Part shown: piece after piece, positions 32,465 to 41,552 of the stretch
Numbering within the stretch: the first letter of the stretch is position 1
Layout: the number at the start of each line of letters is the position of its first letter
NCBI GenBank assembly: GCA_033344775.1
Contig: JAWPMT010000001.1
Span: 682,001-746,000, forward strand
DNA: 64,000 bases
Direction: 5' to 3'
Source: Cytophagales bacterium
GTDB taxonomy: Bacteria > Bacteroidota > Bacteroidia > Cytophagales > Cyclobacteriaceae
Program-made: the position numbers and the translations under genes
The notes under the pieces: generated by a model
What the model was told of the DNA's origin: nothing
What the model saw: only the letters and a program-made list of their open reading frames with translations
The model's database searches: none

Positions 32465-33346
32465 TTAAATTGAGAATAGAGTTTGTTTATACTTTTCTAA
32501 TAAGTTTCTTTCCTTTAAATCTTTCCAAGTCTTGACATTACTTTCCAAGTTTTCTCTATCAAAAGAGACCGTATAACGAACCGATTGATCTATAGCCAAG
32601 GCATTATATAGGCGGACTATTTTGGGCGAAAGTTTCAGGTAACTTCTATTATATCCCGAATAGACAAAGACCATTTGAGATGAAACGGGGAAGATGTACT
32701 TCAGCTCATCCAACTCTTTAAACTGTTCCGCACGCCTTTCATAAACAGTTGGATTGTCGGTAAGGATGAATATCGGATCATCACAGGTGAAAACTTTGTA
32801 ATGAGGTTCCTTTTCTAGGTTTTTACTCGCTTGCGAAAGGGTAAGTTTAGAAAAGGCAGTCTTTTGATGTTTGCCAAGTGCTTTCAACAGACCGGAATCC
32901 TCAATACCTTCATTGATTACATCACTTAACCTTTTAGCGGCTGGATCTTGTGCTGGAATCCTCCAGAAGAGATTCATAACAAATAAATGGAGCCCATAGA
33001 GAGGACCATTAGGGATTTCTTCATTCCCTTCGGTATATGACTTCAATTCCCGAAAGAACTTGCTGTAATACGTGTCGAGTTTATTGTAGGTATAATCTTC
33101 AATTACAGAAGAGGTACCTGTATCAAATACCATCGTATTACGATGTTTTTCAAAGAAAATGCTCTTAGGAGGAACAGGTTTATTCCTGATTTTCCCTTGC
33201 CCACCATCTTCAAGTTTGTCGTAAACAAATACTTTGTTATCTGCATTCGTAAAGCCTTCGATAAGAAACTTAGGGATGTAATGATGACGCCACGAAGCAT
33301 CAGTCTGCGCGTTCTTCGAACGTTTATTTACTTTTCCCAAACTCAT
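32465..33346 (-). CDS. DUF4238-like protein
   Basis: A 293-aa protein. The N-terminal signature HHYIPKFLIEGFT followed by VFVYDK and later FITDNP-like strands (FILTDNPTVYERR) matches the DUF4238 family as I remember it. The molecular activity of the family is unknown, and I recall family members being listed among candidate anti-phage genes. It is the last element gene before the right attachment site, a position where accessory genes of integrative elements often accumulate. A 6-bp-arm inverted repeat (33386-33402) lies upstream and may be an operator. Confidence 0.72.
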   Translation of the reverse strand: MSLGKVNKRSKNAQTDASWRHHYIPKFLIEGFTNADNKVFVYDKLEDGGQGKIRNKPVPPKSIFFEKHRNTMVFDTGTSSVIEDYTYNKLDTYYSKFFRELKSYTEGNEEIPNGPLYGLHLFVMNLFWRIPAQDPAAKRLSDVINEGIEDSGLLKALGKHQKTAFSKLTLSQASKNLEKEPHYKVFTCDDPIFILTDNPTVYERRAEQFKELDELKYIFPVSSQMVFVYSGYNRSYLKLSPKIVRLYNALAIDQSVRYTVSFDRENLESNVKTWKDLKERNLLEKYKQTLFSI

Positions 33347-33533
33347 CTATTGACTTTATAAACATAAATTGGGATGCGACCCCAAACTCGTCAAAAACGA
33401 GTATAAATTTAATGTTTGAAGTAGGTTATTAACTAGGTTTTTGATTTCTAATACATGCTTATCATCTCAAGAAAAATCTTGACAGATTTAGGCATTTATT
33501 CCTATAGTGTAAGGATGCTTAGAAATAAAAAAT

Positions 33534-33552
33534 GCACGCCGAAAACACGCCG
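33534..33552. repeat. Right-end tandem heptamer repeat, putative integrase arm site
   Basis: Same 19-bp unit as 1417-1435 (one difference), two CACGCCG copies with an 11-bp period, 46 bp inside the right attachment repeat and in the same orientation. Proposed integrase-binding site. Confidence 0.55.
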
Positions 33553-33565
33553 AAGGCAAAAAGAA

Positions 33566-33591
33566 AAGGAGCTACAAAATCGTAACTCCTT
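33566..33591 (-). terminator. Element-borne terminator now serving the tRNA gene
   Basis: On the minus strand a 10-bp stem (33582-33591 with 33566-33575, one G-T pair) with a 6-nt loop is followed by a T-rich run. It lies 10 bp after the tRNA 3' end, inside the element, replacing the terminator displaced to 1225-1259. Confidence 0.65.
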
Positions 33592-33598
33592 GATTATG

Positions 33599-33648
33599 AA
33601 GTGGGCCCACCAGGGCTCGAACCTGGGACTTACTGATTATGAGTCAGT
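33599..33648. repeat. Right attachment site: 50-bp direct repeat within intact tRNA
   Basis: Exact copy of 1268-1317. It spans the tRNA anticodon arm to acceptor end. To the right the tRNA continues into host chromosome, so integration regenerated the tRNA here. Confidence 0.9.
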
Positions 33649-33675
33649 TACTCTAACCAACTGAGTTATAGGCCC
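33602..33675 (-). tRNA. tRNA with CAU anticodon (Met elongator or Ile2)
   Basis: A 74-nt cloverleaf read by eye: acceptor GGGCCTA pairing with TGGGCCC, D-arm with GTTGGTTAGAG, anticodon arm ACTGA-CTCATAA-TCAGT, and TTCGAGC T-loop. CCA is not encoded. A CAU anticodon means elongator Met or lysidine-modified Ile2; the acceptor resembles Ile-type tRNAs but I cannot settle it. It is the integration target of the element. Confidence 0.9.
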
Positions 33676-33803
33676 TGAAAACTTGCTTGTTTTCAATAGG
33701 AGCGCAATGTTAGTGCTTAATGTGAATATTTCCTAGTTGATTGAATGCATTAATAATTGCTATCAAAAAGCAAACACTTCTCTACGCAGAAATTTAATAG
33801 CAA

Positions 33804-34511
33804 TCACACATAAGCCAGCAACTTTTCATAATATGAAAGCGATTCTTCATAAAGTCCATGAAATTGCGCAGGCAGGTTACGCTCCTTGACCTGTTGTTTA
33901 GCAAATCCCGTAGACCCGTGCACATTATTGTACCAGTATTTCGCCCAGACGCCATCTTCTTCTAATTGATGAGGCTCCCATTTAAGCATGGTTGGCTGAA
34001 ATTCTATTTCGAGCTTCGAACATAATTTCCTCAACTGTCCTTCCGGATCACCCAATGTTTGATTTGATTCAATCACAACAGGAGCATGCGCTCCATACTT
34101 CACCACATGCTCCAATAGTTCAAACTCTTCTTTGAGTCCAATATCTGGTAATGTCGGTTCTTCAATGATCTTGATGTAGGAGGTAATAATGTGCTTTGGG
34201 TCTCTGATCAGAAACATGTTTTTCATGCCATTGAGATAGCTCCAATCCAAACCCACATGATGATGTGCCATGTTCTTAATGAATACGACCTCATGTTTTT
34301 CATGTAATTCATGAATTTGTTCTACTATTATCCTGGGATCACCCTCCATTTTGGCAATGATCTCTTCCCGACCAGGGTGATCCATGCCGGTTTCCAGTAG
34401 GTAATAGGCATAGAATGGTTCATCGACGACTTTGACCTGGGAATGTTGTGCAAAAGAGTACATCAGAGCGGTCGAAATATTCCGTGGACCTGATATCACA
34501 TTGATTATCAT
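33804..34511 (-). CDS. Sulfotransferase-like P-loop protein
   Basis: About 235 aa from the ATG at 34511 (MIINVISGPRNISTALMYSF); the open frame to 34568 lacks a better start. SGPRNISTALM is the 5'-phosphosulfate-binding-like loop and NMFLIRDPKHIITSY is the 3'-phosphate-binding-like segment of the PAPS sulfotransferase superfamily. It resembles the sulfotransferase-family proteins often seen near aminotransferases in Bacteroidetes. Substrate unknown. A fragment of this gene is duplicated at 38833-38995. It follows the FadL-like gene closely in the same orientation. Confidence 0.8.
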   Translation of the reverse strand: MIINVISGPRNISTALMYSFAQHSQVKVVDEPFYAYYLLETGMDHPGREEIIAKMEGDPRIIVEQIHELHEKHEVVFIKNMAHHHVGLDWSYLNGMKNMFLIRDPKHIITSYIKIIEEPTLPDIGLKEEFELLEHVVKYGAHAPVVIESNQTLGDPEGQLRKLCSKLEIEFQPTMLKWEPHQLEEDGVWAKYWYNNVHGSTGFAKQQVKERNLPAQFHGLYEESLSYYEKLLAYV

Positions 34512-34571
34512 GCTGCGAAGAAACGTAAACCGAACTTCCTGACAAAACCAGATGGAATTATGATCCAATAT

Positions 34572-35855
34572 CTAAAGAAACATAGTGAGATCTATTGATA
34601 ACACTTGAGTTGCCAGTGATGACCTGACCAAAGAAGGTATGGACTGACCACCTTCTGGCGAAGGAGTAATAATCGGCCCTTCAACGGTTCCTTTAAATCC
34701 GTGATGGTATCCAATGCTAATTTCTAAAAAGTCGTTCACGGTATAGGTCGAGCCCAAACTAGCTGCATGCTGTACCAATGCAGGAGCCGCAGTACTAAAA
34801 AAGGAAAGCTCTTCGTCAACTGGATTGGTATTATAAGAATACCCGCCCCGAATGATAAAAGGTTCGGAAAGGAAGTATTCTACCCCAAATCCAAGAAAGT
34901 AGGCGTCATCCCATCCAAAACCTTTTACTGCCAGATCCGATCCAAACCCCCTACCACCTAATCCTGGTGTTGAAGAGAAATTGATCATTCTGGCTTCCAC
35001 CGCAAGCACTAAGTCCTTCAATCCTTTGTAAGCTCCTCCGACAGATATGATCATCGGATAATCAAGTGGGGTCCTTGCCAGGTTGCCCAATCCATCTCGA
35101 GTACTATACTCAAAATCCTCAAAGTATTGACGGCTTTTGTAAGTCAACCCAAGACTCAAGTCTTCATTATTGTCATAGAACAATCCAGCATGGAATCCAT
35201 AGCCCATTGACGTGGTTTTATCGTCGGATGGATAAACTACCTGACCATTTACAATCATTGGCACTGCAGTACTGATTGGGGCCAGCTCCAGTGAAGCCCA
35301 ATTAAATGTGGGAGTAAAACCAATGGAAAGCTTATCGTTGATCTCGTATGCGGTGGTCAGTGAAATTTGAAAGAGCCGATATTGTGATTTTACATCGCCG
35401 AACAAAAGAGAAACAGGACTGGATTCGGAAGATTGATAGTCCACGCCAAAACCTCCAATCCCGGCTGCAGTCAAACCGAAACTCCAGCGGGAATCAGGAT
35501 TGTAGATATACGAAAGGGTCGGAAGGAAAGTCGGCTTGGAATCATCCTCCAAATTTCCAGCGAGGATTGAGCCCAATGGAAGTCGCGAATCCAGGAGTGA
35601 CAGATCTAATTCAGCATAATTTCTTGGACTTAATGTGATTAATGAAGTACTAATTTCTAACGAAGAAGGTAATTTGGAAATCGCTGCGGGACTCCAGGTA
35701 AGTGCTGTACTTGGATTCGTAGCATATCCTGTCCCTACTCCAGCCATGCCAAAGCTCCTGGCTCCTGATCCATTTAGCACGTGACCGGTTTGACCGTAGG
35801 TCGGCTGAGTAAAAAGATAAAAGATGATGAAAAATGACAGATAATTTAACTTCAT
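34572..35855 (-). CDS. FadL-family outer-membrane transport protein
   Basis: About 427 aa from the ATG at 35855; the upstream open frame to 35966 is leader. Signal peptide (LSFFIIFYLFTQPTYG), then a FadL/OmpP1 N-terminus with NGSGARSFGMAGVGTGYATNPSTALTWSPA, followed by a beta-barrel with alternating aromatic strands (GYGFHAGLFY, SLGLTYKSRQYFEDF, IIRGGYSYNTNPV) and a C-terminal strand (VLSIDLTMFL). FadL proteins take up long-chain fatty acids or other hydrophobic molecules. Substrate unknown. Confidence 0.88.
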   Translation of the reverse strand: MKLNYLSFFIIFYLFTQPTYGQTGHVLNGSGARSFGMAGVGTGYATNPSTALTWSPAAISKLPSSLEISTSLITLSPRNYAELDLSLLDSRLPLGSILAGNLEDDSKPTFLPTLSYIYNPDSRWSFGLTAAGIGGFGVDYQSSESSPVSLLFGDVKSQYRLFQISLTTAYEINDKLSIGFTPTFNWASLELAPISTAVPMIVNGQVVYPSDDKTTSMGYGFHAGLFYDNNEDLSLGLTYKSRQYFEDFEYSTRDGLGNLARTPLDYPMIISVGGAYKGLKDLVLAVEARMINFSSTPGLGGRGFGSDLAVKGFGWDDAYFLGFGVEYFLSEPFIIRGGYSYNTNPVDEELSFFSTAAPALVQHAASLGSTYTVNDFLEISIGYHHGFKGTVEGPIITPSPEGGQSIPSLVRSSLATQVLSIDLTMFL

Positions 35856-36027
35856 TTTGGTATATAGATTTTCGATCGTTACAGTTGGTTGGATAAAGTT
35901 TTCTCGTCGTTTTGCTAACCGCTCATTTTTGATTTGCAGATAAAATAGAAGGCCTTGCAACCACAATGGTCCTTAGCTTTAGTCTTGCCAGAAGTCCCAC
36001 CATTCCAGCTATTGAACTCATCTTGCC

Positions 36028-38031
36028 TCAATTATGACTAAGGTTGTATTGCGATCCAGTAAATTCAACATCGGGCTGCTTGTAACTGTGGATAGGAATA
36101 CTAAAAGTGAAGGTAGAGCCTGATCCCACCTCGGACGAAATGAGAAATTCGCCTTTGTTCTTTTTAACAAAATCAACGCAAAGTTGAACACCTAACCCCG
36201 TGCCCATTTCCTTATCTGTTCCAGGCTTTGTGAAGTGAGTATTTGGGTCAAGAAGACTCTCTACCTCCTCCTCGCTCATCCCTACGCCCTGATCAATAAT
36301 TGAAACAAATAAATAACCTTCTTTTCCTTCGAATTCAATAGAGATCGCACCACCAGGGTTACTAAATTTTATGGCATTAGCGAGCAGGTTTCTGATTACG
36401 AATTCAATCGTGCTCATATCAGCGTAAACTTTTGAATACGTATTTTCTTTCACCTGAATTTTCAGGTTTTTCCTTTTTAAATCCTCTCCGAATAGATCCA
36501 CGCATCTTCTTGATACTTCTTTCAAGTCAAAGCATTCGATTCTCAGGGTCAGAATACCCATTTGAGATCTCGCCCAACTCAACAAATTATCGATGAGTAG
36601 TTCGACATTCTTTAGAGAGGTCTCAAGCCTGCCCAGAATTCCTTTCATTTTCTCATGATCCAGATCTATTGAATCGTCATTCAGGATCCGAATGAAACCT
36701 GTAACCGTTCCGATGGGCGACCTGAGGTCATGGGAAATGATTGAAAATAGCTTGTCTTTGATAAGAGAAGACTGTTTCTGCTTTTCTTCGGACCTCTTTA
36801 ATTGATTATTCAAAAGTTTAAGTTCATTGTTTTGACTGGACAGTTTCTTGTTGTTGGACTCCAACTCCCTTCTGAGGGCATTTTCTTTCAAAAAGTATTG
36901 ATATCTAAATCTTGATAACCAGATACCTGCAAATGCGATGGAAAAAAGCAAGAAAGCGCCATCTTCTACAAATAGCCCGAGAGATAATCGTCCTGAATTG
37001 AAAGCAAAAAACACATAAGAAACCAGCGCAATGGTGCCAAGTGCCAGCGAATGGCCCCAATGCCAAAGTAGAAAAAAGGACGAAATGATAAATACCGCTG
37101 AGTAGTTGATATTGTACATCAACACATGATCGACCGGTACCATAGAAGAAACATATGAAAGGAAGATCACAAGCGGTACCAGGCATAAATAAGCAAGCGC
37201 ATTCCCAGAAAGTTTACCTGTAAAATTCGAATAGAGTGCTACGATAAAATACAAGATCAATCCAATTCGGATTGAAAATAATTGTCTCCATTCATTATTA
37301 TCAAAGAAGAAAGCATCAGGAAATATGGGAACCAGTATGATGGTTATCCAGATCATCCTGCGATGAAGCCTCAATGATTCCCGGGAAAGGGATAGGATAT
37401 CGAAAGAGGTGATTTCTAAAGGAAATCTGGCATCCGCCTGACTTTGTTTAGCAGAATCCACAGGGACATCCTTCCTAAATTTCACATCCATGAGGATGAT
37501 CCCCGAACAGTAAGACATAAAAGTAACCGCAAACACCAAAACCAGCGTTTCGTGCCAATCCAGCGGATACCATTTCAACAAGTTTATTAGTTCCGCATCA
37601 CATATGAATAAGACGATAAATTCAAAAAATACCAGGGCAATCCATAAAGCACTGTTCCGGTTTACCTCGTAATCAGAAAAGATCAACGAAAAAAATGGAG
37701 AACACATCAACCAATACAGAGCTGGGGATGATATACCTCCGCTAAAGATCACTTCTACCAAAAACATGATATTGGCATACATGGCCAATAGATTGACTGA
37801 CCCCAGCAACGAATGTCTGCGTTTTAGATGAAAAGCAACATGAACGGTTCCAAGTGCTCCAAAAAATCCCATAGCACTTGCTATTTTGAAGTCAATCAGA
37901 AAAAAAGAAAGACTCGTTACCAAAAGGAAAAGAAGAGACAGCACCAGTGTATGGATGAGCACCTTCCTTTTATGCCAGTCTTCAAACTCAGGGCTAAAGG
38001 ATTGACCAAAAAATTGATAGACTTTATTCAT
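36028..38031 (-). CDS. Membrane sensor histidine kinase
   Basis: About 667 aa (ATG at 38031, MNKVYQFFGQSF). The N-terminal half has about a dozen hydrophobic segments forming a 7TM-like sensor module in two sets (LVLSLLFLLVTSLSFFLID, LALGTIALVSYVFFAF). A coiled-coil linker follows, then HisKA with FSIISHDLRSPIGTV, N-box EFVIRNLLANAIKFS, G1 IIDQGVGM and G2 GTGLGVQL. It autophosphorylates and presumably phosphorylates the adjacent CheY-like protein, with which it overlaps by 8 nt. Signal unknown. Confidence 0.9.
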   Translation of the reverse strand: MNKVYQFFGQSFSPEFEDWHKRKVLIHTLVLSLLFLLVTSLSFFLIDFKIASAMGFFGALGTVHVAFHLKRRHSLLGSVNLLAMYANIMFLVEVIFSGGISSPALYWLMCSPFFSLIFSDYEVNRNSALWIALVFFEFIVLFICDAELINLLKWYPLDWHETLVLVFAVTFMSYCSGIILMDVKFRKDVPVDSAKQSQADARFPLEITSFDILSLSRESLRLHRRMIWITIILVPIFPDAFFFDNNEWRQLFSIRIGLILYFIVALYSNFTGKLSGNALAYLCLVPLVIFLSYVSSMVPVDHVLMYNINYSAVFIISSFFLLWHWGHSLALGTIALVSYVFFAFNSGRLSLGLFVEDGAFLLFSIAFAGIWLSRFRYQYFLKENALRRELESNNKKLSSQNNELKLLNNQLKRSEEKQKQSSLIKDKLFSIISHDLRSPIGTVTGFIRILNDDSIDLDHEKMKGILGRLETSLKNVELLIDNLLSWARSQMGILTLRIECFDLKEVSRRCVDLFGEDLKRKNLKIQVKENTYSKVYADMSTIEFVIRNLLANAIKFSNPGGAISIEFEGKEGYLFVSIIDQGVGMSEEEVESLLDPNTHFTKPGTDKEMGTGLGVQLCVDFVKKNKGEFLISSEVGSGSTFTFSIPIHSYKQPDVEFTGSQYNLSHN

Positions 38032-38416
38032 ATTCAATCTGATTGACAATCATCCTTTGCACGATCTCTTTCGTTAGCGGCTTCGTAAAAACATCAACAA
38101 CATACTTTCTTCTTTTCATTAATTCATCTTCCAATAAGCACGACGACAGAATGAATATTGATGGAATTTTTTTCAATGAGGGAGCGACTAATTCAAATTG
38201 ATCCAAAAATTCTTTCCCGCCCATAACTGGCATATTAATGTCCAACAGTACGATATCTGGCATTTCCAATCCATCGGTTGATCGTTCTTCAAAAGTTCGG
38301 ATGGCCTCCAGTCCATTGTAAAATGATTCCGCCTCAAAACCGTGTACCAACTGCTTGAAATGTAGCCGGTAGAGCGAATGGATTAAATCATCGTCATCAA
38401 TAATGTATAGTTTCAT
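38024..38416 (-). CDS. CheY-like single-domain response regulator
   Basis: A 130-aa receiver: acidic residues 7-10 (IIDDDDLIH), phospho-acceptor D59 in LLDINMPVMGG, and Lys of FTKPLT. No output domain is attached. It overlaps the following histidine kinase and probably receives phosphate from it or gives it feedback. Confidence 0.9.
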   Translation of the reverse strand: MKLYIIDDDDLIHSLYRLHFKQLVHGFEAESFYNGLEAIRTFEERSTDGLEMPDIVLLDINMPVMGGKEFLDQFELVAPSLKKIPSIFILSSCLLEDELMKRRKYVVDVFTKPLTKEIVQRMIVNQIEYE

Positions 38417-39349
38417 TTTCGGTAGCGTTAGTCAGGTTATATTTCTGTTCTCACAAGCGTAGATCAACACCTTTTCTCCCACTTGCTGGATCATTTTACT
38501 GGCCTCTGTCTACATCCATTTACGAGGTAATTGCCTGTCTCAGATTGTTGTCGCTCAAAAAAGAAATAGCTGATTTATCCGTTGACGATCAAAAAATTAG
38601 CTGCTAAAATCCTATTTAAAAGACGGATTACGTTTTGTAAGATCATTGAAATATCCGTTTGAGTATTTCCAACCCATCAATACTTAGTCTACACCAGAGC
38701 ATGAATGTGAGTTGTCCCATCCATTTTGAAAGATTTGAAGGCAGCACTTTCTAAATAATGATTTATTCCAAGTTTAAGAAAGCAATTCTGTTTCAAGAGC
38801 ACTGATTATTTCCCATCTTTCGGGAGGTAACCTCAAACTCTTCTTTGAGTCCAATATCTGGCAATATCGGCTCTTCAATGATCTTGATGTAGGATGTAAT
38901 AATGTGCTGTGGGTCCCTGATCAGAAACATGCTTTTCATGTCATTGAGATAGCTCCAATCCAATCCACATAATGATGTGCCATGTTCTTAATGAAAAACA
39001 AAATCAAACTGAAGGGGTGGTTTTCTCGTTGAACCAGAAAAAAAACGTTAATAGTAAGGGTTTAGTCTTATTATTTTTTTATATAACTGCTAGTGTTAAT
39101 TAACATTTATCATTACATTTACTTGAAATGACGTTAATCCACCGCTTAGGATAGCGCATACATCGCCGACATCTAACACCAAAAAGGACCATGTGAATCC
39201 GCTCGGCGGAGCCATGCATTTTTTCCCCCAATTCTTACTTTTTTAACCCATCAGTAAACCTTATGATAAGTCAGTTGCAATAGACAGAAATTACACATCC
39301 TGATCATCAATCTATTTCCGTCCTGCACCTTATTCTGACCCAAGATCAT
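38417..39349. other. Gene-poor stretch before the biosynthetic cluster
   Basis: About 930 bp without an intact gene. It contains the sulfotransferase gene fragment (38833-38995) and an AT-rich part (about 39050-39120). The cluster promoter presumably lies near its right end, but no convincing -33/-7 pair could be picked out by eye. Confidence 0.5.
38833..38995 (-). pseudogene. Frameshifted fragment copied from the sulfotransferase-like gene
   Basis: Closely matches 34120-34283 inside the sulfotransferase-like gene (scattered substitutions), same orientation, but is one base shorter, which shifts the frame. No flanking start or remaining gene. A relic of a partial duplication or of a second copy. 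Confidence 0.8.
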
Positions 39350-40453
39350 TTGCCTTTGAATAGAAAATATTTGTTTGTGAGTACCGCCCCATTTGATGGT
39401 GGCGCTGAAAAAAGCTTGTTCACTTACCTATCTGGGTCAAGTGCAGTCAGCCATGTACTTATTGTTCATACAAATACGAGATTAAGTCCTGAAATTCAAA
39501 AGGTTAACGAGGTTTACCGCCTTCCATTTGCGTGGTTTGTTAAAACCTACAATCCCCTACTCCTATTACAATTTGTGGCCAATTGGATCTATTGTTCCAT
39601 CCACATCTTTCTCATTGCCAAAAAACACGGTGTAAGCATTGTATTCGCCAACACATTTAAAACTTACTTATTTACCCTATTGACCAAAGTACTGATCCGA
39701 CTAAAACTGATCGTGTGTTTACGGGATAATTTAAGTGCAGTCTGGCAAAAAAAGATGCTATTTATATCCGATCAGATCATCACAATTTCCGGTCACATTC
39801 AAGATCAGCTTGATCATAAGGAGTCAGCGCAAGTAATTCACCCATGCGTGAAGCAAACAAACATTTCCCCAATAAAGGACCCTTTTGCAAAAAAACAGCC
39901 TGGGCAATTGATCATTGCTACGATAGGGCAACTTGCTCCCTGGAAAGGTCAGTTAGCCTTTTTAAAGTTGGCGGAAACATTCAAATCCAATGACCAAATC
40001 AAATTCCTGATCATTGGTGATGATCAATCGAACGCTAATCAATCTTACCGTAATCAGGTTATCCAACAGGCCGAATCCCTGAAAAACGTCCAATTTCTTG
40101 GTCATGTGGAACAAGTCGGTCTCCTTCTCAAAAAGATCGATGTGCTAGTCCATCTGGCCCAGGACGAACCTTTTGGCCGGGTGATCGTGGAAGCCATGCA
40201 TGCCAGAAAAGCAGTGATCGCACTAAGATCCGGGGGCATACCTGAAATCATTGAACAAGGAAAAAGTGGCCTATTAGTTGATCAGGAATTGGCACTTTTC
40301 CAATCTCGAAAAGCTATTCTTGAGCTTTATGAGTCACCGGCAAAAAGACTGATCATGGGCCGTGAAGCCCACAAACGTGCGCAACGATTCACCGATATGG
40401 ACTTCCATATTCATCAAGTCAATCAACTTCTAAAATCCGTCCATGCGCGCTAA
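39350..40453 (+). CDS. Glycosyltransferase, GT4 family
   Basis: A 367-aa protein. The N-terminal Rossmann part (KYLFVSTAPFDGGAEKSL, with a typical GGAE loop) and the C-terminal part (ATIGQLAPWKGQLAF ... DEPFGRVIVEAMHARKAVIA) carry the E(x)7E motif of GT4 enzymes. It transfers a sugar from a nucleotide donor. The start is TTG; a second TTG lies two codons on. It overlaps the next gene by 11 nt. First gene of the cluster. Confidence 0.85.
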   Translation: MPLNRKYLFVSTAPFDGGAEKSLFTYLSGSSAVSHVLIVHTNTRLSPEIQKVNEVYRLPFAWFVKTYNPLLLLQFVANWIYCSIHIFLIAKKHGVSIVFANTFKTYLFTLLTKVLIRLKLIVCLRDNLSAVWQKKMLFISDQIITISGHIQDQLDHKESAQVIHPCVKQTNISPIKDPFAKKQPGQLIIATIGQLAPWKGQLAFLKLAETFKSNDQIKFLIIGDDQSNANQSYRNQVIQQAESLKNVQFLGHVEQVGLLLKKIDVLVHLAQDEPFGRVIVEAMHARKAVIALRSGGIPEIIEQGKSGLLVDQELALFQSRKAILELYESPAKRLIMGREAHKRAQRFTDMDFHIHQVNQLLKSVHAR

Positions 40454-41552
40454 AAAGGTATTGATTAATGCGATGCATTTAAGGGGCAATTTCAGTGGTG
40501 TACATCGGTACACAGAACATTTGCTTCGTCATATGGAGAATTCGGACTTGCAAATCGACTCCTTACAGCCCATCGATCGAACGACCACAAGCAACCTATT
40601 CCCGAAAACATTGCCGAGGTTGAATCGTGTTTGGTATGAGCAGATCAGGATGAACCGTGACTTCAGGTCTGGTGAGTATGGTCTCTACCATGCTACAAAC
40701 TACATACTACCATTGTTTTGGCAGGGACCTTCCGTTTTGACGGTTCACGATACCATAGCACTGGATTTTCCTGAACTCTGTAAGGACGAAACCGCCTTAT
40801 ATTATGGGCTTATGCTCAGGCACTCCATAGAGAAAAGCAACCGCGTATTAGCTGTTTCAGAGCAAGTTAGGCAAGACATCATGAGACACGCCCATATTCC
40901 TAAGGAGCGAATTATGGTGACTCAATTAGGGGTGGATCCTGCGTTTAAACGCCGACCATTTCAAGAAGACCTTGCAAGAGTACGCAAGAAGTATGATCTA
41001 CCAACTAGTTATTTCCTGTTCGTGGGTAATCTGGAACCGAAAAAGAACTTATCTCGGTTGATTGAAGCATTTCATCACCTGTTACCACAATTAGATGAAA
41101 GCTTTCAACTCGTCATGGCTGGCCAAAAAGGTTGGAAGTATATGGATATCTTCAAAACGATCGAACGATTGAAAATTCAATCCCGAGTCCGATTATTGGA
41201 CTATGTCCCTCAAAAAGACCTTCCAGCGCTCTACCACCAAGCTTCAGTTTTCGCCTTTCCTTCTTTGTATGAGGGCTTTGGCTTGCCTGCCATTGAGGCC
41301 ATGGCTTGTGGTACACCTGTTTTAATATCAGATCGAGGCGCATTACCGGAAGTTACGGGTGGATTTGCCCGACAGGTAAATCCGCTTGACGTGCATGAAA
41401 TATCAATAGGTCTTTTTGAACAATTGACGCAATCCAAACAAGAAAGGCTCATTGATGCTCAGGAATGGGTAAAGCAATATCAATGGGCAAAAACAGCTGA
41501 AAAGACCCTGACAGTCTATAATGAAGTGTTGGAAAACGCTGTTTTCGCATGA
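40443..41552 (+). CDS. Glycosyltransferase, GT4 family
   Basis: A 369-aa protein with N-terminal INAMHLRGNFSGVHRYTEHL, then LYHATNYILP, SVLTVHDTIALDFPE, FLFVGNLEPKKNLSRLIEAF and EGFGLPAIEAMACGTPVLIS, the clear E(x)7E donor-site pattern of mannosyl-type GT4 enzymes. It is translationally coupled to its neighbours (11-nt overlap upstream, 4-nt overlap downstream). Confidence 0.9.
   Translation: MRAKKVLINAMHLRGNFSGVHRYTEHLLRHMENSDLQIDSLQPIDRTTTSNLFPKTLPRLNRVWYEQIRMNRDFRSGEYGLYHATNYILPLFWQGPSVLTVHDTIALDFPELCKDETALYYGLMLRHSIEKSNRVLAVSEQVRQDIMRHAHIPKERIMVTQLGVDPAFKRRPFQEDLARVRKKYDLPTSYFLFVGNLEPKKNLSRLIEAFHHLLPQLDESFQLVMAGQKGWKYMDIFKTIERLKIQSRVRLLDYVPQKDLPALYHQASVFAFPSLYEGFGLPAIEAMACGTPVLISDRGALPEVTGGFARQVNPLDVHEISIGLFEQLTQSKQERLIDAQEWVKQYQWAKTAEKTLTVYNEVLENAVFA

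Larger units (their letters stand above)
1268..33648. mobile_element. tRNA-integrated integrative mobilizable element (about 32 kb)
   Basis: An exact 50-bp direct repeat (1268-1317 and 33599-33648) flanks the segment. The right copy is the 3' part of an intact tRNA gene and the left copy is an orphan 3' tRNA fragment. A tyrosine integrase gene starts 130 bp inside the left repeat. Matching pairs of 11-bp-spaced repeats lie just inside both ends. The content includes a coupling protein, a MobF relaxase, antirestriction and ssDNA-binding genes, extra recombinases and candidate defence genes. No VirB4-like ATPase or recognisable pilus genes were found, so I infer mobilization by a helper system, unless the unrecognised membrane genes at 8695-11360 provide a divergent apparatus. 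Integrases 2 and 3 inside suggest nested or accreted elements. Confidence 0.85.

Noticed and set aside
36028-38416. Histidine kinase and CheY-like pair as part of the mobile-element signalling system
   Set aside because: They lie outside the attachment repeats, in host chromosome, and are of ordinary membrane-sensor type.
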